The notes under the pieces were generated by a model. It searched no databases. It had not been told where the DNA came from and was given only the letters and a program-made list of their open reading frames with translations. From a virus, in the IMG/VR virus record IMGVR_UViG_3300044846_003365, positions 1-64,000 of that record: 64,000 nt of DNA; one strand, 5' to 3'. Positions 37,205 through 44,208 of the stretch are shown piece after piece. Numbering within the stretch: position 1 is the stretch's first letter; the number at the start of each line of letters is the position of its first letter. A program made the translations under genes and the position numbers.

Positions 37205-37205
37205 T

Positions 37206-37706
37206 CTATTTTCCTAAACGTCTAGCGATGGCACGGAACGTAACATTGGAGGCGCGAGCAATCTCAGCCGTAGTTACGTTGGTGTTGAATAGTTTTTTTA
37301 TTATTTCATTAAACTCTTGGTTGGCTTGGAACTGTAGGGACGTCGACGACATGCCACTTCTATAGGTTCTGGCGATGGGGGCAAGATAAGCGAGCCTTTT
37401 TTCTGTTTCAGCGGGGATTCCGGGCGAAACTGGCTTCTTTCTTTGATACCCAATCGGCTTAGGCTCGTTTGGTTGCTGGACTGCACCGCCAACTTGCTTC
37501 AAGGCCCCGTTCTCAACCCAATACTTGACTGTGGAACGTCGAACTGGGGGGTCGTAGGCCTCACCGATAGCCCTGAGCGTCCAGCCTGCCTCAAAGAGCT
37601 GGCGGGAACGGCTGTTGCGCTCCTCCTTGGTCTTCAAGGATAGTAGAAAGTCCTTTTCTTCCTTAGGAAGGCCTTCATCTCTGGCTGGACGTCGATTGGA
37701 AGTCAT
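37206..37706 (-). CDS. double helix-turn-helix DNA-binding protein, first gene of the virion operon
   Basis: About 166 residues from ATG 37706; a second in-frame ATG at 37715 is possible. One HTH-like element lies in the N-terminal half (QLFEAGWTLRAIGEAYD, then RRSTVKYWVENG) and a second at the C-terminus (VTTAEIARASNVTFRAIARR). The 183-residue protein at 40922-41473 has the same two-HTH layout with similar linking helices, so the two are probably paralogues. No ribosome binding site is visible. A TACAAT box ends 7 bases before ATG 37706, the geometry of a leaderless transcript. It could regulate the virion operon or act as a terminase-associated DNA-recognition protein. Confidence 0.65.
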   Translation of the reverse strand: MTSNRRPARDEGLPKEEKDFLLSLKTKEERNSRSRQLFEAGWTLRAIGEAYDPPVRRSTVKYWVENGALKQVGGAVQQPNEPKPIGYQRKKPVSPGIPAETEKRLAYLAPIARTYRSGMSSTSLQFQANQEFNEIIKKLFNTNVTTAEIARASNVTFRAIARRLGK

Positions 37707-37860
37707 AATGTACATTGTAGCACGCTCTGTACGAAGCCTATTACGTTAAAGTTATTTGGACTGAAGGAAGAAGAATGATACATTAACGTATTTTGCTTTT
37801 GGCCTGTTAGACGGGTACGCTTGCTTTTCAGCTGCGTCAAAATTGTTTCCGGAAACCATA

Positions 37861-37885
37861 AAAACGGCACTAAAAATGCCGTTTT
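37861..37885. terminator. hairpin with flanking A and T runs
   Basis: Nine-bp perfect arms AAAACGGCA and TGCCGTTTT around CTAAAAA, with T-rich DNA after it on the plus strand and A/T runs on the other side. It may act as a terminator in either direction or as a structural element of the control region. A second inverted repeat, TATGCCC/GGGCATA, follows at 37896-37924. Confidence 0.5.
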
Positions 37886-38042
37886 TGATGCCGTTTATGC
37901 CCTTTTTTAGTGTCATAGGGCATAAAACCAGCCCTTTCGAACACTTATAAACTAATTTTTAGACTAAAAGAGACTAAAAAATAAAATTTATGTCTAAAAA
38001 ACAAATAACTATCTAAAACTAGACTACTTTGATAGTCAAATA

Positions 38043-38107
38043 AGCCTAAAAACAGGCTAAAAACAGGCTAAAAATGGGCTAAAAACAGGCTAAAAACAGC
38101 CTAAAAC
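38043..38107. repeat. six tandem 11-bp repeats (iteron-like)
   Basis: Consecutive units starting at 38043, 38054, 38065, 38076, 38087 and 38098 match AGGCTAAAAAC with at most two changes; the last unit is 10 bp. Head-to-tail units of one helical turn beside AT-rich DNA resemble replication iterons. They could instead be regulator binding sites. Confidence 0.8.
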
Positions 38108-38166
38108 AAGCTATCTCTGAGTCCAGTCCAGTCTTTTCGCCTCTAAAATCTAGCGTCTGAGAGCCT

Positions 38167-38188
38167 AGGGAGGTCATTATTTCCACGC
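38167..38188 (+). repeat. 22-bp dispersed site, weak copy
   Basis: Ends in TTTCCACGC with the right overall length, but the left half is AGGGAG instead of AAGGGT. It points toward the plus-strand genes. Confidence 0.35.
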
Positions 38189-38440
38189 TGAGGCGACCTA
38201 AAACCCAGCTTTTCGGGCAAATGCTAGATAGTTATTTATAGTTTGTAATTGTTTGTAATCTAGAACCAGCTAACCACCTATGTCAAAGATAGGTAAAACT
38301 TCGTTGATATGATTCTAAACAATCACTTAGATAATTACCAAAGGGTAAGTTAGCCACACCAGCCCAACAGTTGGTTGCTTAGATAGAACTCCGCAGGGTG
38401 TTAGATTCAGATTCAGATTAGGGCTATCCGCACAAGTCCC

Positions 38441-38458
38441 GTTATCAAATCGTTATAA
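38441..38458 (+). repeat. GTTATC-N5-GTTATAAA dispersed site
   Basis: One of five copies of this direct-repeat site, 19 bp upstream of the plus-strand promoter of the 89-residue gene. Confidence 0.6.
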
Positions 38459-38476
38459 AGAACTATAACTTTAGAC

Positions 38477-38505
38477 TTGACAAGTTGCCCGTAAGCTTGT
38501 ATCCT
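38477..38505 (+). promoter_or_regulatory. sigma70-type promoter for the first plus-strand gene
   Basis: TTGACA (38477-38482) and TATCCT (38500-38505) are separated by 17 bp. The start codon follows 39 bp later. Confidence 0.75.
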
Positions 38506-38544
38506 TTTCTTATTAGCCTTACCCACCTATCGAAAGGGATTCAA

Positions 38545-38814
38545 ATGTCCACCACCGCAACCACTACCACCACCGCCCACGACACTACCTGTATGGCAAC
38601 TGCCCCTTGCGAGCCTTGCTCGGCAATCATTAGCCACGCACAGGAAGCACGCCACGCATACAACAAGGCTCTAGATATTCTTGAAGACCTTGGCTCTACC
38701 CCTTGGGTATATCAAGCTGGCGGTGTTGAGACCGCAGACTTTTGGCGAGTCTTCGAAGACTTGCGAAACTTGCGAGACGAAGCAGACCGCAGGATTCCTA
38801 GTGGAGATTACTAG
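38545..38814 (+). CDS. small hypothetical protein
   Basis: 89 residues from ATG 38545, which follows GAAAGGGATTCAA; a longer upstream frame has no site and would overlap the promoter. The N-terminus is Thr/Ala-rich with four cysteines between about residues 15 and 26 (CMATAPCEPC). The rest is helical (HARHAYNK-like region, then FEDLRNLRDEADRR). It is a monocistronic plus-strand gene with its own promoter and terminator, opposite in direction to its surroundings. The function is unknown. Its position beside the control region suggests an early role. Confidence 0.7.
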   Translation: MSTTATTTTTAHDTTCMATAPCEPCSAIISHAQEARHAYNKALDILEDLGSTPWVYQAGGVETADFWRVFEDLRNLRDEADRRIPSGDY

Positions 38815-38829
38815 GAACTAAAACAGAAG

Positions 38830-38858
38830 CCCCCTCGAAAGAGGGGGTTTTCTTTTTG
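38830..38858 (+). terminator. Rho-independent terminator of the 89-residue gene
   Basis: Seven-bp stem CCCCCTC/GAGGGGG with a GAAA loop followed by TTTTCTTTTT. Confidence 0.9.
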
Positions 38859-38885
38859 CCTAAGTTATTCCGCACCCAGGCCGGG

Positions 38886-38907
38886 GAGGGTAGTGGTATT
38901 TCCACGC
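38886..38907 (+). repeat. 22-bp dispersed site
   Basis: GAGGGT, seven bases, then ATTTCCACGC-type right half (TTTCCACGC), directed toward the phosphatase gene whose start lies 60 bp downstream. Confidence 0.65.
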
Positions 38908-38967
38908 AGAAGAACTTGACAATTGCTAACCCGTATGAGAACCTAGAAGCTTACGAAAGAGAGAACT

Positions 38968-39474
38968 GTGAACCAGCCTAACGACCCAAGACTAGCGTCT
39001 GTGAACCAGCCGTATCATAAACCCTTAGCTACTTGGTCAGAGGTCTTGCCTAATCTATGGCAGGGAGGCACAGAGGACGACGACATCTACCTTCAACACG
39101 ACCAGCCAACTATTACTAAAGATAACTTTGATTCGGTATACACCTTGTATGGTTGGGCGAACCCAGTTGGTTGGTTTGTGAAAGAAACTCGGCTAGGTTT
39201 CCACGACAGCGACAGCCTAACTGTCCACCCTAAACAACTCTACGACTTAGCCAGCCAAGCACACAGGGATTGGAAAGAAGACAAGCGTGTCTTGATTAGG
39301 TGTCAGGCAGGTCTGAATAGGTCAGCCTTGATAACAGCTTTAGTCCTAATCAAGGAAGGCTTTACCGCAAGCCAAGCTATAACTTTGCTTAGGGAAACTA
39401 GAAGCGAGTATGTCCTAATCAACCCTCACTTTGAAAAGTGGTTGCTAGAAACAGAACACTTTAGCGAACTCTAA
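38968..39474 (+). CDS. tyrosine/dual-specificity phosphatase-like protein
   Basis: 168 residues from a GTG start after GAAAGAGAGAA. The active-site P-loop is clear: LIRCQAGLNRSALI, with C112 and R118 in the C-x5-R-S signature. D80 or D82 in FHDSDSLTVHP is the likely general acid, and helices follow as in cysteine-based phosphatases. It would remove phosphate from protein Tyr/Ser/Thr or another phosphoester; the substrate is unknown. The tail of the gene overlaps the oppositely oriented terminase gene by 14 bp. A 22-bp dispersed site replaces an obvious promoter upstream. Confidence 0.8.
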   Translation: MNQPNDPRLASVNQPYHKPLATWSEVLPNLWQGGTEDDDIYLQHDQPTITKDNFDSVYTLYGWANPVGWFVKETRLGFHDSDSLTVHPKQLYDLASQAHRDWKEDKRVLIRCQAGLNRSALITALVLIKEGFTASQAITLLRETRSEYVLINPHFEKWLLETEHFSEL

Positions 39475-40858
39475 AGAACCCAGTTCCCCTAGTGTCTGGC
39501 AATCTCCTAGAAGCCAAAGACTTAGCCTTTATGCTACCGCCCACAAAACCAGCGGGGGGTTTGATTAGTAAGGCGGTAAGAGCGTGAACCAAAGCATCTA
39601 CTCTGTCAGGCGACTTACCCTCACCCGGAACCCAGCTAAACATCTGAGACTCTAGGTCAGACAAGTAGCCTATGTGGTGAACTCTACCTTGCTCATACGC
39701 AAGGGTAGTGGGCTCAGCCCTCAAAGCTTTACCATACTTAGAGTGAACTTCGAGAACCTTTATGTTTGGGTCAATGGCGTTGATAGCATTACGAACCAAA
39801 GCCCCACCTTGGTTTACTTCGGCAACAACAGGGCAACCCCACTTACGAGCCATAGCTACAACTTTGTTTGCCCACACATCAGGCGAACCTAAAACAGAAG
39901 CATCTTCTAAAACCCAAGCTTGACGCTTATACAAATCTCTATCCGCAGTAGAAGCACACACCACAATCCCACACTCATCTCTAGGATTCTCGGCTACTGA
40001 AGGGTCTACTCCAATTATTCTTAGTGGAGCTTTAGGAGGCATAGAGTGTTCCCTATGTTGCTCAATCAACTCCTCAGTCCACAAAGCCCCCTCAACATCA
40101 TCAAGCATCTCACCATAAAGTTCTTGTTGAGCTAAGCGTGTTCCTTCATAAACTCCAGTAATAGCATCTAGATAAGCAGAAGATAAGTTTCCAGAGTTGT
40201 CCATAGTTGAACCACGGGACACCCACACCTTGCCAGTTCGCTTAGCCTCATCTAGAAGCGAGTAAAGGATAGGCACACGCTTAGGAGTAGTAGTGGCTAG
40301 AATCTGGGGATTACGACCTAGACGAGTTGCCACACGAAGGTTGTCCCAAGAGGTCATACCAGCAGCATCTGGGTTCTGTCTCCAAGCTGCCAGCTCATCA
40401 GCCCAAGAGTAGTGGGCTTGAACACCACGAAGGGAGTCTGGCTCATCAGCAGTTCCAAGAACAGCGGTATTGCCATTAGGCCAGGTCAGCCTACGCTTGG
40501 AAGGCTCATACAAAGGTCTCTCACTTGGAGGCGACACAGCCAAGATACCACTATCACCTTCGACAATAACATCTCGCACATCTGCTGCAGTTCGAGCTAC
40601 GAGCAAGAACCGCAAGCGACCTTGGCTTGAATCCAATGCTTTAGTTCTAACCCACTCCGCAGCACTCCTAGTCTTACCAGCACCACGACCAGCCAAGAAC
40701 AACCCAACATTCCAAGAGTCATTAGCAGGCGGAATCTGTTCAGGTCTTCCCCAGAAGCTCCAGTCCCAAATCAAAGACTCAGGGTCCATACCAGCTAGGA
40801 CAGCTAAGCGTTCTTCATCTGGGAGTTCCGCAACTATCTGAGCCAGGCTCTTCGGCAT
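39461..40858 (-). CDS. terminase large subunit
   Basis: A 465-residue packaging motor and nuclease. Walker A is GRGAGKT (57-63), Walker B is SWADE (D154, E155), and a coupling-motif-like LATTTPK follows at about 187-193. The RNase H-like nuclease has acidic residues D285 (IIGVDPS), E347 (VVAEVN) and D421 (SPDRVDAL). The start is ATG 40858 after AAGGATTCAG. It is not adjacent to portal or to the small-terminase candidate at 62391-63302. It lies beside the plus-strand phosphatase gene in a tail-to-tail overlap. Confidence 0.93.
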   Translation of the reverse strand: MPKSLAQIVAELPDEERLAVLAGMDPESLIWDWSFWGRPEQIPPANDSWNVGLFLAGRGAGKTRSAAEWVRTKALDSSQGRLRFLLVARTAADVRDVIVEGDSGILAVSPPSERPLYEPSKRRLTWPNGNTAVLGTADEPDSLRGVQAHYSWADELAAWRQNPDAAGMTSWDNLRVATRLGRNPQILATTTPKRVPILYSLLDEAKRTGKVWVSRGSTMDNSGNLSSAYLDAITGVYEGTRLAQQELYGEMLDDVEGALWTEELIEQHREHSMPPKAPLRIIGVDPSVAENPRDECGIVVCASTADRDLYKRQAWVLEDASVLGSPDVWANKVVAMARKWGCPVVAEVNQGGALVRNAINAIDPNIKVLEVHSKYGKALRAEPTTLAYEQGRVHHIGYLSDLESQMFSWVPGEGKSPDRVDALVHALTALLIKPPAGFVGGSIKAKSLASRRLPDTRGTGFFRVR

Positions 40859-40878
40859 CTGAATCCTTACTAAGCGAA

Positions 40879-40905
40879 AAAGGGCGTGGAAAATACCACA
40901 CCCTT
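40879..40905. terminator. hairpin between the HTH gene and the terminase gene
   Basis: AGGGCGTGG and CCACACCCT arms pair with one G-T wobble around a five-base loop. The stem coincides with a copy of the 22-bp site, so the hairpin and the site overlap. Confidence 0.5.
40884..40905 (-). repeat. 22-bp dispersed site upstream of the terminase gene
   Basis: On the minus strand AAGGGT, seven bases, TTTCCACGC, ending 25 bp before the terminase start and pointing into it. Confidence 0.75.
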
Positions 40906-40921
40906 CATCATACCACCTAGC

Positions 40922-41473
40922 TTACGAAATAACTCTGTGGTCTTTACGAATTGGTTTGTAGACTTTGCTCTTGCCATTTTTAGAAGGCTTGTAGCCATAA
41001 CGAGCTAGTCTGAACTGTAAAGCTGAGCTTGTCACTCCAAGGCGCAACGCTAGTCTATAAACTGGCACTCCTTCAACTCTGTTTGCGTAGTCCAATAGCT
41101 TTGTGTATTCCTCTGCCTCTTTACGATAGGTCTGAACGTTCGAGCGAACCAGCCTTGCCTTCGGCTGTAGCTCTAGCAAGCGAGCCAATGTCTCGGCACT
41201 AGGCTCAACATATACAGGCTTTACCTTTTCAATGTGGCGTGGTGGGTCTGGGATAGGTAGTGAACTAATGTTCGCACCGCTAACAGGAAAGTCAACAATC
41301 TGCCTAGCTCTTTCCCTAGTCATACCGCAAGCATTAGAAATACTTGTCAATGTCCAGCCAGCGTTCCGCAAGGCGATTATGTAATCGTTCCTCGCAGGGG
41401 TTCCTTCAATCTTTTCAAAAGCTTTTACTACCTCTGGGGGTAGCTCAACCAGTTTCTTTCTTACATTTGTCAT
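40922..41473 (-). CDS. double helix-turn-helix DNA-binding protein (paralogue of the 37.7-kb protein)
   Basis: 183 residues. The first HTH is in ALRNAGWTLTSISNACGMTRERARQIV and the second in VYRLALRLGVTSSALQFRLAR. The linker holds SAETLARLLELQPKARLVRS, which parallels PAETEKRLAYLAPIARTYRS of the protein at 37206-37706. It lies directly upstream of the large terminase gene, where a small terminase subunit or operon regulator is expected. A DNA-recognition role in packaging or control is plausible but not shown. Confidence 0.65.
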   Translation of the reverse strand: MTNVRKKLVELPPEVVKAFEKIEGTPARNDYIIALRNAGWTLTSISNACGMTRERARQIVDFPVSGANISSLPIPDPPRHIEKVKPVYVEPSAETLARLLELQPKARLVRSNVQTYRKEAEEYTKLLDYANRVEGVPVYRLALRLGVTSSALQFRLARYGYKPSKNGKSKVYKPIRKDHRVIS

Positions 41474-41510
41474 TTAGTGTTTTCCTTTCATAAGACTATG
41501 TAATCCTCGT

Positions 41511-41528
41511 TTATAACGATTCGATAAC
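41511..41528 (-). repeat. GTTATC-N5-GTTATAAA dispersed site
   Basis: Minus-strand copy 38 bp upstream of the double-HTH gene at 40922-41473. Confidence 0.6.
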
Positions 41529-41587
41529 AATACTAACCTTTTTCTAATCAAAGCGGTATACTTGTTCGCTTTGAGCGTCAATAAAAA

Positions 41588-41612
41588 AATCCCCCACCTT
41601 TTGGCAGGGGAT
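41588..41612 (-). terminator. Rho-independent terminator of the peptidoglycan-binding gene
   Basis: Minus strand: stem from ATCCCCTGCC and GGTGGGGGAT around AAAA, followed by a T7 run. Confidence 0.85.
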
Positions 41613-41628
41613 TCTTTACTATAACTAT

Positions 41629-42144
41629 TTAGACAATAGGCTTTACATTAGGGTCGTTCTTGAAGATAGCCAAGAAAGTCTCGGCATCAAGTTTTCCAGA
41701 ATCCCCCACCTTATTATCTTTTTGGTAGCTAGCAATAGCAGATAGGGTATTCTCTCCATACCAACCATCTTTATCCTTACCAGCCTGCTCATAACCAAGC
41801 TCCACCAGTCGCCTTTGAAGGTGGTGAATAGTTAGAGACTTTCTTGCTTTCACATTTTTGTAGACTACTGAAGCTAGAGAAACATCATCTACGGAGTTGT
41901 TAGACACAACAGCAGGTCCAGCAGGCTCAGGGGCGGAGTTTAGAATATCGTCCATAGTGACAGACTTAGGCTCACGATACTTGCTCTTAGCTACTGGCTT
42001 AGGCTGTTCCTCAACTACAGGCTCAGGCTCAACGGCAACAGGCTCAGGGGCTACCTCTAGGGTAGGCTCTTCAACAACGGCTACAGGCTCAGTAGGGGTT
42101 AGCTCTGGCTCTACAGCCTCAAATTCAATTTCTGATTCACTCAT
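41629..42144 (-). CDS. peptidoglycan-binding-domain protein with acidic Pro/Glu-rich N-terminus
   Basis: 171 residues. Residues 1-~55 are a low-complexity Pro/Glu/Val repeat. Residues ~95-165 form a PG_binding_1-type domain: LTIHHLQRRLVELGYE, then DGWYGENTLSAIASYQKDN and LDAETFLAIF. No signal peptide or catalytic domain is visible. It could be a virion protein that touches the cell wall or a lysis accessory. The gene is bounded by a strong terminator and begins directly at a 17-bp palindrome, without a ribosome binding site. Confidence 0.75.
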   Translation of the reverse strand: MSESEIEFEAVEPELTPTEPVAVVEEPTLEVAPEPVAVEPEPVVEEQPKPVAKSKYREPKSVTMDDILNSAPEPAGPAVVSNNSVDDVSLASVVYKNVKARKSLTIHHLQRRLVELGYEQAGKDKDGWYGENTLSAIASYQKDNKVGDSGKLDAETFLAIFKNDPNVKPIV

Positions 42145-42161
42145 AGTGTAAATTTTACACT
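42145..42161. promoter_or_regulatory. perfect 17-bp palindrome at the start of the peptidoglycan-binding gene
   Basis: AGTGTAAA-T-TTTACACT touches the start codon. On the minus strand it contains TAAAAT ending seven bases before ATG, the spacing of a leaderless promoter. It could therefore be an operator covering the -10 box. Confidence 0.6.
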
Positions 42162-42164
42162 AAT

Positions 42165-42335
42165 TTAGACACGCTGAGCTAAGCCAGCGAAGGCTACGGC
42201 ACTAAGCCCAAGGGCTAATGTCAAAGTTGACAGGTCAGGAGCAAACAAAGCAACTCCTATTGAGAGAACAGCAAATACAACGGCAAGAACAGAAGTCCAA
42301 ACCACATCTTTCATAAGCAACAACCAATTACGCAT
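42165..42335 (-). CDS. small membrane protein (56 residues)
   Basis: ATG 42335 directly follows the stop codon of the upstream gene (TAGATG). Two hydrophobic segments (TSVLAVVFAVLSIGVALFA and LTLALGLSAVAFAGLA) suggest two membrane spans. With its 53-residue neighbour it forms a pair of tiny membrane proteins after the deacetylase-like gene. I cannot assign a function; spanin- or holin-like accessory roles are possible. Confidence 0.65.
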   Translation of the reverse strand: MRNWLLLMKDVVWTSVLAVVFAVLSIGVALFAPDLSTLTLALGLSAVAFAGLAQRV

Positions 42336-42497
42336 CTATTTTTCCTCTTCATCTTTCTTCGGCATTACGACTCCCAACAAAGGGCCGCCATCTTTCCACG
42401 CGTCTTCTTTACTTTTGTCCTTCCGCATCTCAATCCAGCTCAAAGCAACCAGAACTAAAATGGAAAGAACAAGAGTAAAGACTAGGAACTCTAGCAA
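42336..42497 (-). CDS. small membrane-anchored protein (53 residues)
   Basis: TTG start six bases after AGGAG. One N-terminal hydrophobic helix (EFLVFTLVLSILVLVALSW) is followed by a charged cytoplasmic-type tail rich in Lys, Asp and Glu. It directly abuts the next small membrane protein. No function is recognised. A copy of the 22-bp pattern falls inside this coding sequence. Confidence 0.65.
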   Translation of the reverse strand: MLEFLVFTLVLSILVLVALSWIEMRKDKSKEDAWKDGGPLLGVVMPKKDEEEK

Positions 42498-42505
42498 TCT
42501 ATCTC

Positions 42506-43486
42506 CTAAGCTAAAACTGTTTTACCAGTCTTTCGGTATATGTTAGCTACAACTCTAGCCCAAACTTCGGGCGTTGAGTCATAAGGCTTGTAGCCACCAG
42601 CCCCACCAATCAGAACCCTGCCTTTGGCAAAGCGATTAGCTAGGTCGGCAACAACACTAGACGCACCTTCATAACCTTCGTAGGTATACTTCATACCCCA
42701 AATGTCAGACTCGTGAGCGTCAGCACCCGTAGCTAGAAGAATAACATCAGGCTCGTATTCCTCGACCTTCTGAGCAATCTCGTTGATAGCCCAAGAGAAC
42801 TCAACATCTCCAGAACCTCTCGGCAAAACATAGTTATACCAATGCTTTTCTGGAAGCGAATACTCGTAAGGCTCGTCTTCAAAATACTTAGAGTCATACC
42901 AAGTGTCAGAGTGAGTAGGATACATCCTGTGTCCGTGAATACTGAAAGTAGGTATGTCCGTATCTTCTAGTAGATTCTGAACTCCATCTCCAGCGTTCAC
43001 ATCCCAGTCAATGTAGACTGCCTTCAAACCATTACGCTCGAACTCCTTAGCAGCCCAAGCGAAATCGTTGAAGACGCAAAAGCCTTCACTCCATCCGTAT
43101 TGAGCGTGGTGCTTCGCACCTTGTGGATTGAACCCAACTCTGGCTTCCCCTGAGATAATCTTCTCGACTAGGCGAGCAGTCCCAGAGAACATTTGTAGAG
43201 CGGTATGCCCCATCAGCAGATTCTCTTTATGCCACTCGTATGAAACGCCTTTGTCAATTACTTCCGCAACAAACTTAGGGTCGTGGATGCTTTCCAAACT
43301 TGCTCTGTCGTAGTCAGCAACAGTAGGCTCGATAACCTCAATAGCGTCAGAACCAAGAGAGTTAGATAGCTTTTCTAGGGCGAGCTTAGCCCGTATTGGC
43401 TTAGTAATGTGCGTGCCATCACCAGAACCAAGTTGCCAGTTTAGGTAGTCGTCGCTATACGCAACAAATAACTTTTCGTTGTTCAT
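42506..43486 (-). CDS. HDAC-family (arginase/deacetylase fold) protein with altered zinc ligand
   Basis: 326 residues from ATG 43486, eight bases after GAGGAG. The family hallmarks are present: tandem histidines in QGAKHHAQYG (H126, H127), GFCVFNDFAWAA, IDWDVNAGDGVQ (D160, D162), GADAHESD (D256) and IGGAGGY (Y299). In classical enzymes the zinc is held by Asp-x-His plus Asp. Here the His position is Asn164. The family includes histone, acetylpolyamine and acetoin-utilisation deacetylases; the substrate is unknown. It could reverse acetylation of a host protein or polyamine, or the Asn could mean an altered or lost activity. It has its own strong promoter. Confidence 0.85.
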   Translation of the reverse strand: MNNEKLFVAYSDDYLNWQLGSGDGTHITKPIRAKLALEKLSNSLGSDAIEVIEPTVADYDRASLESIHDPKFVAEVIDKGVSYEWHKENLLMGHTALQMFSGTARLVEKIISGEARVGFNPQGAKHHAQYGWSEGFCVFNDFAWAAKEFERNGLKAVYIDWDVNAGDGVQNLLEDTDIPTFSIHGHRMYPTHSDTWYDSKYFEDEPYEYSLPEKHWYNYVLPRGSGDVEFSWAINEIAQKVEEYEPDVILLATGADAHESDIWGMKYTYEGYEGASSVVADLANRFAKGRVLIGGAGGYKPYDSTPEVWARVVANIYRKTGKTVLA

Positions 43487-43517
43487 TTCTAACTCCTCTC
43501 TTTTCGTCATTATTTCT

Positions 43518-43546
43518 ATTCTACAACGCAAAGAAAGTTTTGTCAA
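43518..43546 (-). promoter_or_regulatory. sigma70-type promoter of the deacetylase-like gene
   Basis: Minus strand TTGACA (43541-43546), 17 bp, TAGAAT (43518-43523). Confidence 0.8.
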
Positions 43547-43582
43547 GTTGCGTGATGAAACAGCTACCCTTTAGCAGGCAGT

Positions 43583-43927
43583 CTAACCTTGCTCAGCTTT
43601 TCTTTCTTTTCTAATTAGGAAGATTGACGCAAGAGAGCCAACAACATAACCAATCATCAAAGACGGAATCCAACTAAACTCAGGCTTCCACCCAACTACA
43701 AAGCCCATTACAACTATGAAAGTCAAAGCCCCCGCAGTTGCTTCAAGGAAAATCTCTAGTCCCAGAAATAAAGGCTTAGGGCTTTTCTTAGAGTGCTTAG
43801 GGCTTATGTAAGTAGACCTAGTGCTTTTCGGAGTGTAGTGATGCTTCCTAAGATGCTTGATAGACCAGATAGCCACAATAGAACCAACGGCAACTAGGAG
43901 AGAGCTAAGAATAATAGCAAACTCCAT
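43583..43927 (-). CDS. small membrane protein
   Basis: 114 residues with an N-terminal hydrophobic helix (IILSSLLVAVGSIVAIWSI), a basic Ser/Lys-rich loop, then two more hydrophobic segments (ATAGALTFIVVMGFVVGW and LMIGYVVGSLASIFLI) and a basic end. Probably three spans. Its start overlaps the stop of the preceding 70-residue membrane protein gene. Function unknown. Confidence 0.65.
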   Translation of the reverse strand: MEFAIILSSLLVAVGSIVAIWSIKHLRKHHYTPKSTRSTYISPKHSKKSPKPLFLGLEIFLEATAGALTFIVVMGFVVGWKPEFSWIPSLMIGYVVGSLASIFLIRKERKAEQG

Positions 43928-44139
43928 TACGCAACCACCTTGTTTAGCAGTCTGCTAATTACTGGATACAGCACTAGGAACAGCACCCAAGCCAAACCAA
44001 TAGACCAAAGGTTATCGGCAAAGTTCCCACCATAACCAGCACCCAAAGCAATAAGCACAGCGAAAATAGCCCAGTAGATACCAAAAATCAACGGCAAGGT
44101 AGCCAAGCCAACCAAACCTCTAAGAATTGCTTTTACCAT
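43927..44139 (-). CDS. small membrane protein
   Basis: 70 residues, nearly all hydrophobic, with two or three spans (LATLPLIFGIYWAIFAVLIA and LAWVLFLVLYPVISRLL). It is first in a two-gene unit with its own promoter. No homologue is recognised; it may alter the host membrane. Confidence 0.65.
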   Translation of the reverse strand: MVKAILRGLVGLATLPLIFGIYWAIFAVLIALGAGYGGNFADNLWSIGLAWVLFLVLYPVISRLLNKVVA

Positions 44140-44171
44140 CTTTTTTCCTTTCGTCGTTTTGTTGCTCTTCT

Positions 44172-44200
44172 ATTGTATCTAATTAGACACAGCTTGTCAA
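44172..44200 (-). promoter_or_regulatory. sigma70-type promoter of the two membrane-protein genes
   Basis: Minus strand TTGACA (44195-44200), 17 bp, TACAAT (44172-44177). Confidence 0.8.
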
Positions 44201-44208
44201 GTATTTAT

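Larger units (their letters stand above)
37716..38544. other. 829-bp divergent intergenic region (origin / control region candidate)
   Basis: No gene is supported here. It separates the leftward virion operon from the rightward small genes. In order it holds two inverted repeats (37861-37924), an AT-rich stretch, six 11-bp tandem repeats (38043-38107), a weak copy of the 22-bp site (38167-38188), one GTTATC-N5-GTTATAAA site (38441-38458) and a plus-strand promoter (38477-38505). The mix of tandem repeats, AT-rich DNA and divergent transcription is what one expects of a phage origin or main control region. Confidence 0.6.

Noticed and set aside
38043-38107. CRISPR-like array
   Set aside because: The units are contiguous 11-bp tandem repeats without unique spacers.
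42380-42401. A 22-bp site match (AAGGGC-N7-TTTCCACGC)
   Set aside because: It lies inside the coding sequence of the 53-residue gene and has a change in the left half, so it was not counted as a regulatory copy.
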